Shown: positions 25,690-33,105, counted from the first letter of the stretch. The stretch is 56,831 nucleotides of DNA from Desulfolucanica intricata (GCF_001592105.1 NZ_BCWE01000021.1:1-56831); one strand, 5' to 3'. The notes: generated by a model not told the origin, from the sequence alone. Numbers and translations are program-made.

Positions 25690-26082
25690 ATGTGGGAAGC
25701 GGCGGTTATGGCTCAAAATATCCTTGGAGATAAAGAAGACGTTGAAAAGCTTACCGGTGATGTTATAAACGAAGTTATTAATAATGCGTTGGAAGGTTAT
25801 ACACCAAAGGAAAAACGTCTAATTAGAAATATAATTGGTTATTTGTATGATTCAGATAACAACAGGGTTCCGCCAATGCTTGCAAGGCAAAAAGCAATTG
25901 CAAAACGGAATAAGGTTATGAAAAAACTTTCAAAGAAAAAAGATAAATTAGAAACATTAGAAGACCTGCAAAGGTTTGTTGTTAAAGAAGTTCAAAAGGT
26001 TTCGTTCGATAAAGCGGAACAAAACGTTATTGTTATTGAAGTATTTAGCCGTTTAAAAGAACTTGAAAACAAATTTAGTTAA
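25690..26082 (+). CDS. Hypothetical basic helical protein, start probably frameshifted
   Basis: At least 130 residues, mostly helical and highly charged (PPMLARQKAIAKRNKVMKKLSKKKDKLETL). No family recognised. The ATG at 25690 has no ribosome-binding site, whereas GGAGGGGTTAAATA precedes an ATG at 25641 that is off by one base. Removing one G after that ATG would give MNWLNKISGKVNSAGD fused to the frame. This suggests a recent indel, a sequence error or programmed frameshifting. A CCCGG/CCGGG hairpin follows the gene. Confidence 0.6.
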   Translation: MWEAAVMAQNILGDKEDVEKLTGDVINEVINNALEGYTPKEKRLIRNIIGYLYDSDNNRVPPMLARQKAIAKRNKVMKKLSKKKDKLETLEDLQRFVVKEVQKVSFDKAEQNVIVIEVFSRLKELENKFS

Positions 26083-26462
26083 CCGCCCGGCGACCATTGG
26101 CCCCGGGTTTTAACTTTAGGTATTAATTTTTTGTAGTTATTTTTAACTAACTACTTGTAATTTGGCCCGTTAGTTGGTCTTTATTATTGAAAGGGTAAAT
26201 ATTATATTGCCTTTTCTTTATTCCTTCTTCCGTTTACCCGCTTCCATAAGACCCTTCAATTAATGAAATGTTTTAACCGTTACCCGATAGGCGGGGCCGG
26301 GGACGGTTATTTTTTTATTAGCCCCGCAACCGCAATCCATACGCATAATGGCCCTTTTTTGTTCGGGGTTTTTGGCAGGTATGCCTTAAACCCTTTATAT
26401 ATTTTTTTGAATGGTATTGGAAGAATTCTTCTAAAAGGTATTACTTCAAAGGTGGTGATTGT
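26083..26462. other. Intergenic region
   Basis: The region holds a hairpin directly after the upstream gene and a GCGGGGC/GCCCCGC inverted repeat at about 26291-26329. One open frame on the plus strand lacks a ribosome-binding site and I do not call it. Confidence 0.4.
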
Positions 26463-26702
26463 ATGGACGGATTGACGCCGGAACTTATTAAATTTATCAG
26501 ACAAACAAACGGTATGACGGTCTTTGATGTTGCCGGACTATGCGGCGTAAGTAAAGCGACAATATCCAATATAGAAACAGGTCGGGTTAAAATGAATGAT
26601 AACTTTGTAACTAATTTTATGAAGGCGTTTAACTTAACGGATAAACGCCTAACGGAAATTAAAAAAGCGTATGAAATTGTTAAGACCGGCGGCCAACAAT
26701 AA
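26463..26702 (+). CDS. Second XRE-family regulator
   Basis: This 79-residue protein is a single Cro/CI-type HTH (LIKFIRQTNGMTVFDVAGLCGVS then KATISNIETGRVKMNDNFVTNFMKAF) with a short tail. AAAGGTGGTGATTGT precedes the ATG. It is distinct from the XRE protein at 23306 and stands at the head of a run of small element genes, so it may control that cluster. A GCCGG hairpin with TTTTATT overlaps its end. Confidence 0.82.
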   Translation: MDGLTPELIKFIRQTNGMTVFDVAGLCGVSKATISNIETGRVKMNDNFVTNFMKAFNLTDKRLTEIKKAYEIVKTGGQQ

Positions 26703-26785
26703 GCCGGTTTTATTAATTAAAAAAAATACCATTGAAAATTAATATTCAAAAATTAATTCTTAAATTTTAAGGAGGTTGTATTTGC

Positions 26786-27451
26786 ATGGTTAATTTAACA
26801 AGGGCTGAAAAGTTTATGAGAACTAAGGAAATGTACGACAACCGCATTAATGACTTGAACCAAGAAAAGGTTCGTTTGTCGGACGAATTACAAGCGGTAA
26901 CGGCGGAATATAGGGATACCTTAGAGTATGAAGCGTTGAACGGGGAACCAGTTAACGGTAAAGAATCATTATTGAAAAGAAGCGAACAAATTAAAATTGA
27001 ACTTGAAGAAATTGACAGTAAGATTGATGTATTAGAAGCGGCTAAAAACAGAGAACTTGCCGAAATGTTCCCGGCAGTTAAAGAATACAAGATTGACGTT
27101 CGGGTAAGGGCCAAGGAAGACTACGAAGACCAAATAAAAGAAGTTCAGAAGGCCAAGGCGAAGTATTTGGCCGAAGTTAAAAAGCTGAATGACATTAACG
27201 GCCAAATTAAAAAAGCCCAAAATGATTATTTGGAATGCAAGAAAGCAACAGGTAATGACAAATGGGAAGAAGCCCCAATCTTTATGATTAACTTTTACGA
27301 AGGTAAAAACCACGTTAATAATTATGAACCCGTTGGAATAAATTACGCCGAGATTATCGCGGCCCACAATAACGGTAAACTTCCCGATTGGGTACGTGAA
27401 TACCTTGAAACCGGCGACGAAACAAAGCTTCCAAAGGTGTTGGTTAGGTAA
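26786..27451 (+). CDS. Coiled-coil protein
   Basis: This 221-residue protein has two long heptad-rich segments (about residues 3-95 and 105-155; NDLNQEKVRLSDELQAV, KIELEEIDSKIDVLEAAK, KEVQKAKAKYLAEVKKL). A compact C-terminal region follows (NYEPVGINYAEIIAAHNNGKL). The start has AAGGAGG and a spacer of ten bases. Its stop overlaps the ATG of the bS21-like gene (TAATG), so it leads a translationally coupled operon. No family recognised; scaffolding or partition functions are possible. Confidence 0.75.
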   Translation: MVNLTRAEKFMRTKEMYDNRINDLNQEKVRLSDELQAVTAEYRDTLEYEALNGEPVNGKESLLKRSEQIKIELEEIDSKIDVLEAAKNRELAEMFPAVKEYKIDVRVRAKEDYEDQIKEVQKAKAKYLAEVKKLNDINGQIKKAQNDYLECKKATGNDKWEEAPIFMINFYEGKNHVNNYEPVGINYAEIIAAHNNGKLPDWVREYLETGDETKLPKVLVR

Positions 27452-27567
27452 TGGGTTGTAATGCAAAGGTTGTTAGAAAAAGGAACGAGGATATTGATTC
27501 GCTGATTAAACGGTTTGATAAAGCCGTCAAAAAGGCCAATCCAAAGAAAAAGGAGGATAAAAGATAA
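27451..27567 (+). CDS. Mini bS21-like protein
   Basis: This 38-residue protein reads KVVRKRNEDIDSLIKRFDKA then VKKAN. It matches the core of ribosomal protein bS21 (V-x-x-x-NE-x-[IL]D-x-x-[IL][KR]RF-x-[KR]), while bS21 itself is usually 55-70 residues. Its ATG overlaps the stop of the coiled-coil gene and its TAA overlaps the ATG of the next gene, so it is embedded in an operon. bS21 homologues are known on phages, where they may alter host 30S subunits. A chance similarity in a short basic helix cannot be excluded. Confidence 0.5.
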   Translation: MGCNAKVVRKRNEDIDSLIKRFDKAVKKANPKKKEDKR

Positions 27568-27896
27568 TGAGTGAAAGCATGGTTAAAAAAGAATATTACA
27601 CTTTGAATAAATACGAAGAACGTAAGAACGTACAACCGGATGAAATTCCCGATAATGCAAGGCCGGTTGACTATTTCAAGGCCGGTTACAAAGCGAATGG
27701 GAATTATCAGGAGGACGCCGGGCATAACGAAGAAGCCGCCAAATTCCAAGAAAAAGTTAGAAAACAACGTTTGGAAAATGGGATGGCAAATCCAATAGAG
27801 TATTTACAGGCCGGTTTTAAACAGGTTGACGAAGCCCGTCAAGCCGAAGAAGACGCCAACACAACCAAAGGTTATAACCTAAAGACGGATAAATAA
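27567..27896 (+). CDS. Hypothetical protein with a duplicated motif
   Basis: This 109-residue acidic protein carries two copies of one motif: RPVDYFKAGYK near residue 32 and NPIEYLQAGFK near residue 76, consensus P-[VI]-[DE]-Y-x-x-AG-[YF]-K. Each is followed by a charged helix. The start overlaps the bS21-like gene and AAAGGAGG lies upstream. There is no signal or membrane segment. A peptide-binding or substrate-mimic role is imaginable, but I recognise no family. Confidence 0.7.
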   Translation: MSESMVKKEYYTLNKYEERKNVQPDEIPDNARPVDYFKAGYKANGNYQEDAGHNEEAAKFQEKVRKQRLENGMANPIEYLQAGFKQVDEARQAEEDANTTKGYNLKTDK

Positions 27897-27898
27897 GA

Positions 27899-27930
27899 AC
27901 GCCCGGGGAATCCCGGGTTGTTTTTTTTAA
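27899..27930 (+). terminator. Intrinsic terminator
   Basis: GCCCGGG-GAAT-CCCGGGT is followed by TGTTTTTTTT at the end of the four-gene cluster. Confidence 0.88.
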
Positions 27931-27949
27931 TTTCAAGGGGGTTTAAATA

Positions 27950-28183
27950 ATGGTTCCTAAATTCGAGCAAGAAACAGTAATTAGGTTCGCAGAAGACACC
28001 GACGAAATGATTGTTTATACCGCTTCAAAGCGGGTCGCCAATTGGTTAATGAAAGAATATAAGCCAACAAAGGTTTTTAAATCCGAAGGTAAAATTACCG
28101 GTTGGGAATTCAACCTAAATAAAAAGGAAATTCGAATTAAACCTAAAGGCGGCAGGGCGTTAAATATTGGCGGCCAACGTTAG
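27950..28183 (+). CDS. Small hypothetical protein
   Basis: This 77-residue basic protein looks like a small alpha/beta domain (ETVIRFAEDTDEMIVYTASKR, WEFNLNKKEIRIKPKGGRAL). It resembles short plasmid-borne proteins of unknown role, but I cannot name the family. The basic C-terminus (RIKPKGGR) could contact nucleic acid. AAGGGGG precedes the ATG. It stands alone between a terminator and a 139-base gap. Confidence 0.65.
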   Translation: MVPKFEQETVIRFAEDTDEMIVYTASKRVANWLMKEYKPTKVFKSEGKITGWEFNLNKKEIRIKPKGGRALNIGGQR

Positions 28184-28322
28184 TTTAATTTCAATTCTAC
28201 GGTCTGGAACGACAAAGGGGTTTGTAGTTTTAGACCCTATTTGAAGTTCCGAAGGGTTTTACCTTACCGTCTTTAAATGGGTACAAATACGGGCCATTAT
28301 GGGCCTTACGGGAGGGGGTTTT

Positions 28323-28769
28323 GTGGATTATAAATGGGAATATTCCACAAGGTCAGTAAAGGGTATTCTTTATAATATCCACCGAATCAAAGAAGAAAGG
28401 TATCATGGAAGCGAACATGCCCAAGTTTTATATGCTGATATTACGACTGCAATTAATAAGGCGGGGCTATCCGACCGGCAGAAGGCCGTTATAGGCGTCG
28501 TGTTTATTGAGGACATGACACAGACACAGGCCGCCGCCGTACTTGGCATAAGCCAACAAGCCATTGAACAAAACATTACCACAGCGGCCCGTAAAATTGC
28601 GTCATTCCTTAACGGTATTCCTGTTACAAAGTCGGTTAACGAAAAGCGGCCAATGGCTATACGGTTACTAGACAAAGGTTACAAGCCAAGAGAAGCCGCC
28701 GCAAAACTTGGAATTGACGTTAAGCTTATTTATTACTGGAATCACGAACGGAAGAAACACGCAAGTTAA
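28323..28769 (+). CDS. Sigma-region-4-like protein with a second HTH
   Basis: This 148-residue protein has an HTH resembling sigma factor region 4 (SDRQKAVIGVVFIEDMTQ, TQAAAVLGISQQAIEQNI). A second C-terminal HTH follows (GYKPREAAAKLGIDVKLIYYW). There is no region 2, so it cannot act as a full sigma factor alone; phage ArpU/terminase-small-like regulators have similar layouts. I choose the GTG at 28323 because GGAGGGGG lies upstream; an ATG 24 bases earlier has no site. It is convergent with the integrase across a shared terminator. Confidence 0.75.
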   Translation: MDYKWEYSTRSVKGILYNIHRIKEERYHGSEHAQVLYADITTAINKAGLSDRQKAVIGVVFIEDMTQTQAAAVLGISQQAIEQNITTAARKIASFLNGIPVTKSVNEKRPMAIRLLDKGYKPREAAAKLGIDVKLIYYWNHERKKHAS

Positions 28770-28775
28770 TTAAGA

Positions 28776-28812
28776 AACCCGGGGAATTAAACCCCGGGAA
28801 TATTTTATTTTA
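28776..28812. terminator. Shared bidirectional terminator
   Basis: ACCCGGGG/CCCCGGG stem, with TATTTTATTTT on the right, between the convergent regulator and integrase genes. Confidence 0.7.
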
Positions 28813-29776
28813 TTAATTTGTCAACCGGGCTAAACTTCCGGTGCATTGCTTGTAAATCAGTTCCCCAAAGGTTGACGTAAACGCGAACCATATCAAGGGT
28901 TGAATGACCAAGAAGTTGTTGAAGGGCCAAAGTATTTCCGCCGTTTAATATAAACAATTTGGCGAAGGTATGCCGGAAGGTATGCGGCGAAACGCGGACG
29001 TTTTTAATTCCCGCTTCCCGGCCATATAAACGAATTCTTTCTTGAAGTGTATTCCGGTTAAGGGGTTCATCTTCTCGGGTTATCCATAGAAAAGAATGAT
29101 GCAAACTATCGCCGCGAATGGTAATGAACCGGCTTAATGCTTCTTTTGTGGTTGTATTAAAGTAAACATACCGTTCCTTTGAACCCTTGCCCATAACTTT
29201 AATTTTACGTTGGGCTAAGTCGACGTCTTCGACGCGTATATTAAGTAATTCCTTTAACCTTAACCCGGTATCCAATAATAAAAGCATAATGCAATAATCA
29301 CGAAAACCAACGAAGGTTTTCTTGTTGGGTTGGGCCAAAAGTTCCCGAATTTGGTCTTCGGTAAACGCTTCAATAATAGTTCTTGAAGCCTTAACCTTTT
29401 TTAAATTTTCAACCGGGTTATTGGTAATATACCCTTCTTCCAACAAGAACTTAAAAAATAATTGTAATGCCTTAATTCTATGGTTAACGGTAACGGGGTT
29501 TAATTGTTGGTTTTCAAGCATATCAATTACAAGTTGGCGAAAGTTATCAATTGTTAACTTGGTCGGGGCCGTTGGAAACTTTAATTCCTTTAATAACCGG
29601 TAAATAGTATTTAAGTTCCCCATGTAATGCTTTTTGGTGTAATACGATAAATTACGCAAAGTCATTCCGTCGTTGAACGCCTTTACACATAATTCCCAAT
29701 TGTCACCACCCGGTCGAACAGGTTGCGAAGTATTTTCGTCAAACTCCAATACGGTTCGTCTTTTGCGTTTTGCCAT
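28805..29776 (-). CDS. Tyrosine recombinase (integrase) of the tRNA-Leu element
   Basis: This 323-residue XerC/D-like integrase has an N-terminal SAM-like core-binding domain (residues 25-115). The catalytic domain contains the first arginine (LDTGLRLKELLNI), lysine (KGSKERYVYF), HxxR (SPHTFRHTFAKLF), the second histidine (LLGHSTLDMV) and the tyrosine nucleophile in RVYVNLWG. No separate arm-binding domain is evident. The C-terminus HRKFSPVDKL closely resembles that of the prophage integrase at 43926. It points away from the intact tRNA, 225 bp from attR, the normal position for such an integrase. Confidence 0.95.
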   Translation of the reverse strand: MAKRKRRTVLEFDENTSQPVRPGGDNWELCVKAFNDGMTLRNLSYYTKKHYMGNLNTIYRLLKELKFPTAPTKLTIDNFRQLVIDMLENQQLNPVTVNHRIKALQLFFKFLLEEGYITNNPVENLKKVKASRTIIEAFTEDQIRELLAQPNKKTFVGFRDYCIMLLLLDTGLRLKELLNIRVEDVDLAQRKIKVMGKGSKERYVYFNTTTKEALSRFITIRGDSLHHSFLWITREDEPLNRNTLQERIRLYGREAGIKNVRVSPHTFRHTFAKLFILNGGNTLALQQLLGHSTLDMVRVYVNLWGTDLQAMHRKFSPVDKLIK

Positions 29777-29845
29777 TGTAAAATTTCCCCTTTCATTTTG
29801 AAAGTCAATTTACAAGGCCCACATTTTACGAACCTAAACGTTAAC

Positions 29846-29930
29846 CCCATACGCCAAAAATGGCTTTAAATTCCGTCGTTACGTTGCCTTTCCCCATACG
29901 CCAATTCCCCATACGTTTCACCCATACGCC
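29846..29930 (+). promoter_or_regulatory. Cluster of integrase arm repeats
   Basis: CCCATACGCC or CCCATACGTT occurs at 29846, 29893, 29908 and 29921, and again in the tRNA core at 30037 and on the left arm at 18311. All six copies share orientation. They lie between the integrase start and attR. Confidence 0.7.
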
Positions 29931-30001
29931 ACAAACGAAAAACGACGGACGTATTAAAAACTTACGTCCGTCGTCAAACCCTCGCCATTACTGGCATTTC
30001 C

Positions 30002-30052
30002 TGGTGTCGGAGGCGGGACTTGAACCCGCACGGTCTCCCATACGCCCCTCAA
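30002..30052. repeat. attR within intact tRNA-Leu
   Basis: The 51-bp repeat identical to 18177-18227. It runs from the anticodon loop to the CCA end of the tRNA. Confidence 0.95.
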
Positions 30053-30084
30053 ACGTACGCGTCTGCCTATTCCGCCACTCCGAC
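30002..30084 (-). tRNA. tRNA-Leu(GAG)
   Basis: This 83-base gene has an encoded CCA end and a class II long variable arm (GGGAGACC-type). The acceptor stem is GTCGGAG/CTCCGAC. The anticodon loop TTGAGGG sits in a TACGT/GCGTA stem and gives anticodon GAG. The T-loop is GGTTCAAGTCC. Its 3' half was supplied by the inserted element, which restored the gene. The original terminator now lies at 18127. Confidence 0.95.
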
Positions 30085-30172
30085 TTATTTGTGAGGAAAC
30101 TTCGTCCCTCACGCAAGAATTATTATAGCAGATATATTTATGACATGCAAGCATATTTTATGCTGTAATATT

Positions 30173-30766
30173 TTACACCTCGTTATAAAGGTAGTTATAC
30201 ATTTTATAGTTCCATAAAACTTTTCGTACATACTGGCGTGTTTCGGGGAAAGGTATTTGATCGATGGTTTTATGTTCTCCGGTCCAATGTTTTTCCTCTA
30301 ACCACTTTTTAACATTACCCCGACCCCCATTGTAGGCCGCCAGTACAAGAATTGTTTCACCTTTAAATTCTTTTTGTAAGTTAGCCAGGTACCAGCTGCC
30401 TAAAGCGATATTAGTTTCAGGGTTTTGAAGTTCTTGGGGATCAAAATCATTTTCACCCATTTGTTCTGCAATCCACTTTGCTGTATCGGGCATGATTTGC
30501 ATTAACCCTTGAGCTCCTTTCACCGAAACTGCTTTGTCATTAAAGCTGCTTTCGGTTTTAATAATTGCAGCGATAAGATAGGGATCTACTTGATTTATTT
30601 GTGCATAGTAGAAAATTAACTCCGGATTGGGAAAGGGATAAAAGTACTTGCCGAGTCGGTCGGTATTATAAGCCAGGGCCACAAGAAGAATTAAAAAAAT
30701 AATAAGCCAACCTCTTTTTTTACTCCTTTTAACTTTCCTTCTACGAACTAAACTCAATTTAATCAC
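30173..30766 (-). CDS. Membrane-anchored lytic transglycosylase (SLT family)
   Basis: This 197-residue protein has an N-terminal basic stretch plus one membrane helix (residues 19-36), then a goose-lysozyme/SLT domain. The catalytic glutamate is in AAIIKTESSFNDKA, with downstream GAQGLMQIMPDTA and LAAYNGGRGNV motifs. It cleaves peptidoglycan glycan strands to 1,6-anhydro products. It is the last gene of the polA-mutM-ytaF-coaE cluster, an arrangement common in Clostridia. Confidence 0.92.
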   Translation of the reverse strand: MIKLSLVRRRKVKRSKKRGWLIIFLILLVALAYNTDRLGKYFYPFPNPELIFYYAQINQVDPYLIAAIIKTESSFNDKAVSVKGAQGLMQIMPDTAKWIAEQMGENDFDPQELQNPETNIALGSWYLANLQKEFKGETILVLAAYNGGRGNVKKWLEEKHWTGEHKTIDQIPFPETRQYVRKVLWNYKMYNYLYNEV

Positions 30767-30811
30767 TCCGTAAAACTATGTATACATAGTTAATCATATT
30801 CTAATAAGCCG

Positions 30812-31408
30812 TTAATAATGTAAACTAAATTCTTTCCATAACTTATTTACAATGGCCCGCAATTTTTCCGGTGAGCCGTTATTAAGTATTATCTTGTCGG
30901 CATATTTAATTTTTTCTTCTTGAGGAAGCTGGGAGGCGATGCGTTGGCGGGCTTCTTTCTCACTTAGGTTGTCTCTTATCTTTAGTCTTTGTAGTTGAAT
31001 ATCCCTGTCAACCAGTACTACCCATACTTGATCAACCATACAGTGTAAGCCTACTTCGATTAAAAGGGGAGCATCAATAACCAAAATACCGCTTTTATTT
31101 TTCAAATCCTTAATTTTGCCTTCTATAACTTTCCTTATTTTAGGGTGAGTAATTTGATTAAGCTTTTCTAGGGCTTTAGGATCAGCAAAAACTATCCTAC
31201 CTAATTTTTTTCTATCCAAGGTACCATCCGAATTTAACACCTTTTCTCCAAAGGCCTGGCTGATTTCATAGATTATCGGAGATCCTGGCTCAACAATTTT
31301 CCTGGCCACTAGGTCTGCATCAATAATAACGGCACCAAGTTCTTTTAATTGACGGGATACCATGCTTTTACCGCTTGCTATATTTCCTGTAAGCCCGATA
31401 GTAATCAT
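30812..31408 (-). CDS. coaE: Dephospho-CoA kinase
   Basis: This 198-residue kinase carries out the last step of coenzyme A synthesis, phosphorylating the 3'-OH of dephospho-CoA with ATP. The P-loop GLTGNIASGKS is at residues 5-15. The DADLVARKIVEPG and LVIDAPLLIEVGL motifs are conserved, and the lid region DNLSEKEARQRIASQ is present. AAGGAG precedes the ATG. It lies within the polA-SLT cluster. Confidence 0.96.
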   Translation of the reverse strand: MITIGLTGNIASGKSMVSRQLKELGAVIIDADLVARKIVEPGSPIIYEISQAFGEKVLNSDGTLDRKKLGRIVFADPKALEKLNQITHPKIRKVIEGKIKDLKNKSGILVIDAPLLIEVGLHCMVDQVWVVLVDRDIQLQRLKIRDNLSEKEARQRIASQLPQEEKIKYADKIILNNGSPEKLRAIVNKLWKEFSLHY

Positions 31409-31521
31409 TTTTATTCTCCTTATATAAAAACAAAATGCATTAAACTATTCGCTAAAATTTATATTTTTCCTTTTGGACAAAAAAATAATCATCAAAAATT
31501 ATAAGGTTGCCGGGGGGCAAC

Positions 31522-32175
31522 CTAAACGAGTTTAAATAATCCCAGAAGAATTAATATGCAACCGGGTAGGGTGCTAAAATGACGACCAAAACGTGTATTT
31601 GTAACGCTTTTTCCGAGATACAAACCGACATAAGTAAGTATGATATGACCGATGCCTACAACTAAAGCAGTTAATATAAGAGAAAAACCTAGCATCGAAA
31701 CAGCAAAACCGGCTCCAAAAGCGTCCATAGATAAAGCCAATCCCAGGATTAGTGCTTCTTGGGCAGTAATAACTCCGGAGCTATCAAAATCGGCTTTAGT
31801 GGGCTCACGTAAGACCTGGATCACCAGTCCCATGGAGCGAATACGAATTTGCATAACTTTCTTAGTAATTTGCCCCACCCTTTCCAGGGGTTTGGGTTTG
31901 TTATTGGGAGCTTCCCTTATGGCCTGAACCAAAATCCATATACCAATACATAGTAATATGGCCCCACCGAGACGGTGGGCCAAGCCGGGTGAAAAAATTT
32001 GTGTCAAAAGATTACCGGCTTGCATCGATATAACTATGGCTGCAACTGAAGTCAGGCTGATAATAAGTAGTGATGAAAAGGGGAGTATTATTTTTCTCAT
32101 TCCGTATGCGATACCTGTTCCCAGTGCGTCCATATTTAAGGCCAGGGCGAAGAGTATTATCGTAACCAGTTCCAA
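31522..32175 (-). CDS. ytaF: Sporulation membrane protein YtaF
   Basis: This 217-residue integral membrane protein has six predicted helices and is related to MntP-type manganese exporters. The duplicated motifs LALNMDALGTGIAYGM and LALSMDAFGAGFAVSM, each with a membrane-embedded aspartate, mark the two half-repeats. A soluble loop (residues 88-130) separates them. YtaF is conserved beside mutM and coaE in spore-formers; its cargo is not established. GGAGGGATAGTCG precedes the start. Confidence 0.9.
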   Translation of the reverse strand: MELVTIILFALALNMDALGTGIAYGMRKIILPFSSLLIISLTSVAAIVISMQAGNLLTQIFSPGLAHRLGGAILLCIGIWILVQAIREAPNNKPKPLERVGQITKKVMQIRIRSMGLVIQVLREPTKADFDSSGVITAQEALILGLALSMDAFGAGFAVSMLGFSLILTALVVGIGHIILTYVGLYLGKSVTNTRFGRHFSTLPGCILILLGLFKLV

Positions 32176-32265
32176 AACGACTATCCCTCCTATCCAGCAG
32201 CAGTGTTCACCTCTTTAAATACTATGGATAGGAGGGAAAAAGTGTGCCTGTATGTCGAAAGGGAA

Positions 32266-33093
32266 TTATTCCTTTTGGCAATTTGGACAAAAGTATGAAC
32301 TTCTTCCGGCAATTTTTTTCCGCTTTATTATTTTTTTGCATTTTAGACAAGGCTGACCTTCTCTATTGTAGACCCGTAACAATTCCTGATATTCTCCGGT
32401 CCGCCCGTCTCCATCCACATAATCCCGAAAAGTAGTACCACGGTTTTCGATACCCTCTTTTATAACTTCGCGAATAGCACTATACAGATTTGACGCTTCC
32501 CGCGCATTAAGGGTGTTGGCCAGGCGTTCCGGGTGGATACGTGCCCGGTGTAAGGCCTCATCTACATAAATATTACCTAATCCGGCTATAAAGGACTGGT
32601 CTAAAAGAAGTGATTTTATCCGGGTTCTTTTTCTACGCAGCTCTTTTTTTATGAATTCCCGCGTAAAAGCATCGTCAAAAGGCTCTAATCCTAAATCTTT
32701 TAATCCGCTGATAGTGTTCAATTCATTTTGATGAACTAACCAGAGACGTCCGAACTGCCGCATATCTATAAAACGCAGCTGGTTTTCGCTGTCTAATTGT
32801 AAAACCAGGTGTGTGTGCCTTGCCGGAGTTTCATCGGCTTGACAATATATTAATCTACCTGTCATTCGAAGGTGAAAAACCAATACCATGTCTCCTGACA
32901 GGTTAATCATAAGATATTTGCCCCGGCGAGACAGAGCTTTTATTTTCTTGCCGATTATTTGTTTTTTAAATTCTTCCACACCGGGGGTGCGGATAATTTT
33001 AGGCAGGAAAATTTTTACGTCATTAAAGGATTGACCGGTAATTTTAGTTTCAAGAGTGCGTTTGATGGTTTCTACTTCTGGTAATTCCGGTAT
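32266..33093 (-). CDS. mutM: Formamidopyrimidine-DNA glycosylase, probable ATA start
   Basis: MutM excises 8-oxoguanine and formamidopyrimidines. After the initiator Met is removed, proline is the N-terminal nucleophile, so the mature chain must begin PELPEVETI. Here the codon before that proline is ATA. AGGGGGTG lies six bases upstream of the ATA, at normal spacing. A GTG at 33102 gives an MKRI extension that would bury the catalytic proline, and it has no separate ribosome-binding site. The C-terminal zinc finger (CLKCKKIIKRKK...RSSYFCPNC) is intact. Length 275 residues. It lies 12 bp after polA. Confidence 0.9.
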   Translation of the reverse strand: MPELPEVETIKRTLETKITGQSFNDVKIFLPKIIRTPGVEEFKKQIIGKKIKALSRRGKYLMINLSGDMVLVFHLRMTGRLIYCQADETPARHTHLVLQLDSENQLRFIDMRQFGRLWLVHQNELNTISGLKDLGLEPFDDAFTREFIKKELRRKRTRIKSLLLDQSFIAGLGNIYVDEALHRARIHPERLANTLNAREASNLYSAIREVIKEGIENRGTTFRDYVDGDGRTGEYQELLRVYNREGQPCLKCKKIIKRKKIAGRSSYFCPNCQKE

Positions 33094-33105
33094 CCTTTTC
33101 ACCCC

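Larger units (their letters stand above)
18177..30052. mobile_element. Integrated plasmid-like element in tRNA-Leu
   Basis: The region is bounded by a 51-bp exact direct repeat (18177-18227 and 30002-30052) equal to the 3' part of tRNA-Leu. The excised circle would be 11,825 bp. It carries a tyrosine recombinase beside the intact tRNA, a replication initiator with in-frame iterons, three HTH proteins, a sigma-region-4-like protein, two exported proteins, BRO-N and a bS21-like protein. It lacks relaxase, coupling-protein, terminase, capsid and portal genes. Codon and word use differ from the chromosome: GAC and AAC codons are common, and GATC and GCGC tetramers are absent. An integrative cryptic plasmid or a satellite is the best description. 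Confidence 0.9.

Noticed and set aside
26263-26475. 70-residue ORF on the plus strand inside the element
   Set aside because: It has no ribosome-binding site, overlaps the XRE gene start and contains an inverted repeat; the sequence is not protein-like.
18177-30052. Integrative conjugative element
   Set aside because: No relaxase, VirB4/VirD4-type ATPase or transfer gene is visible among its proteins.
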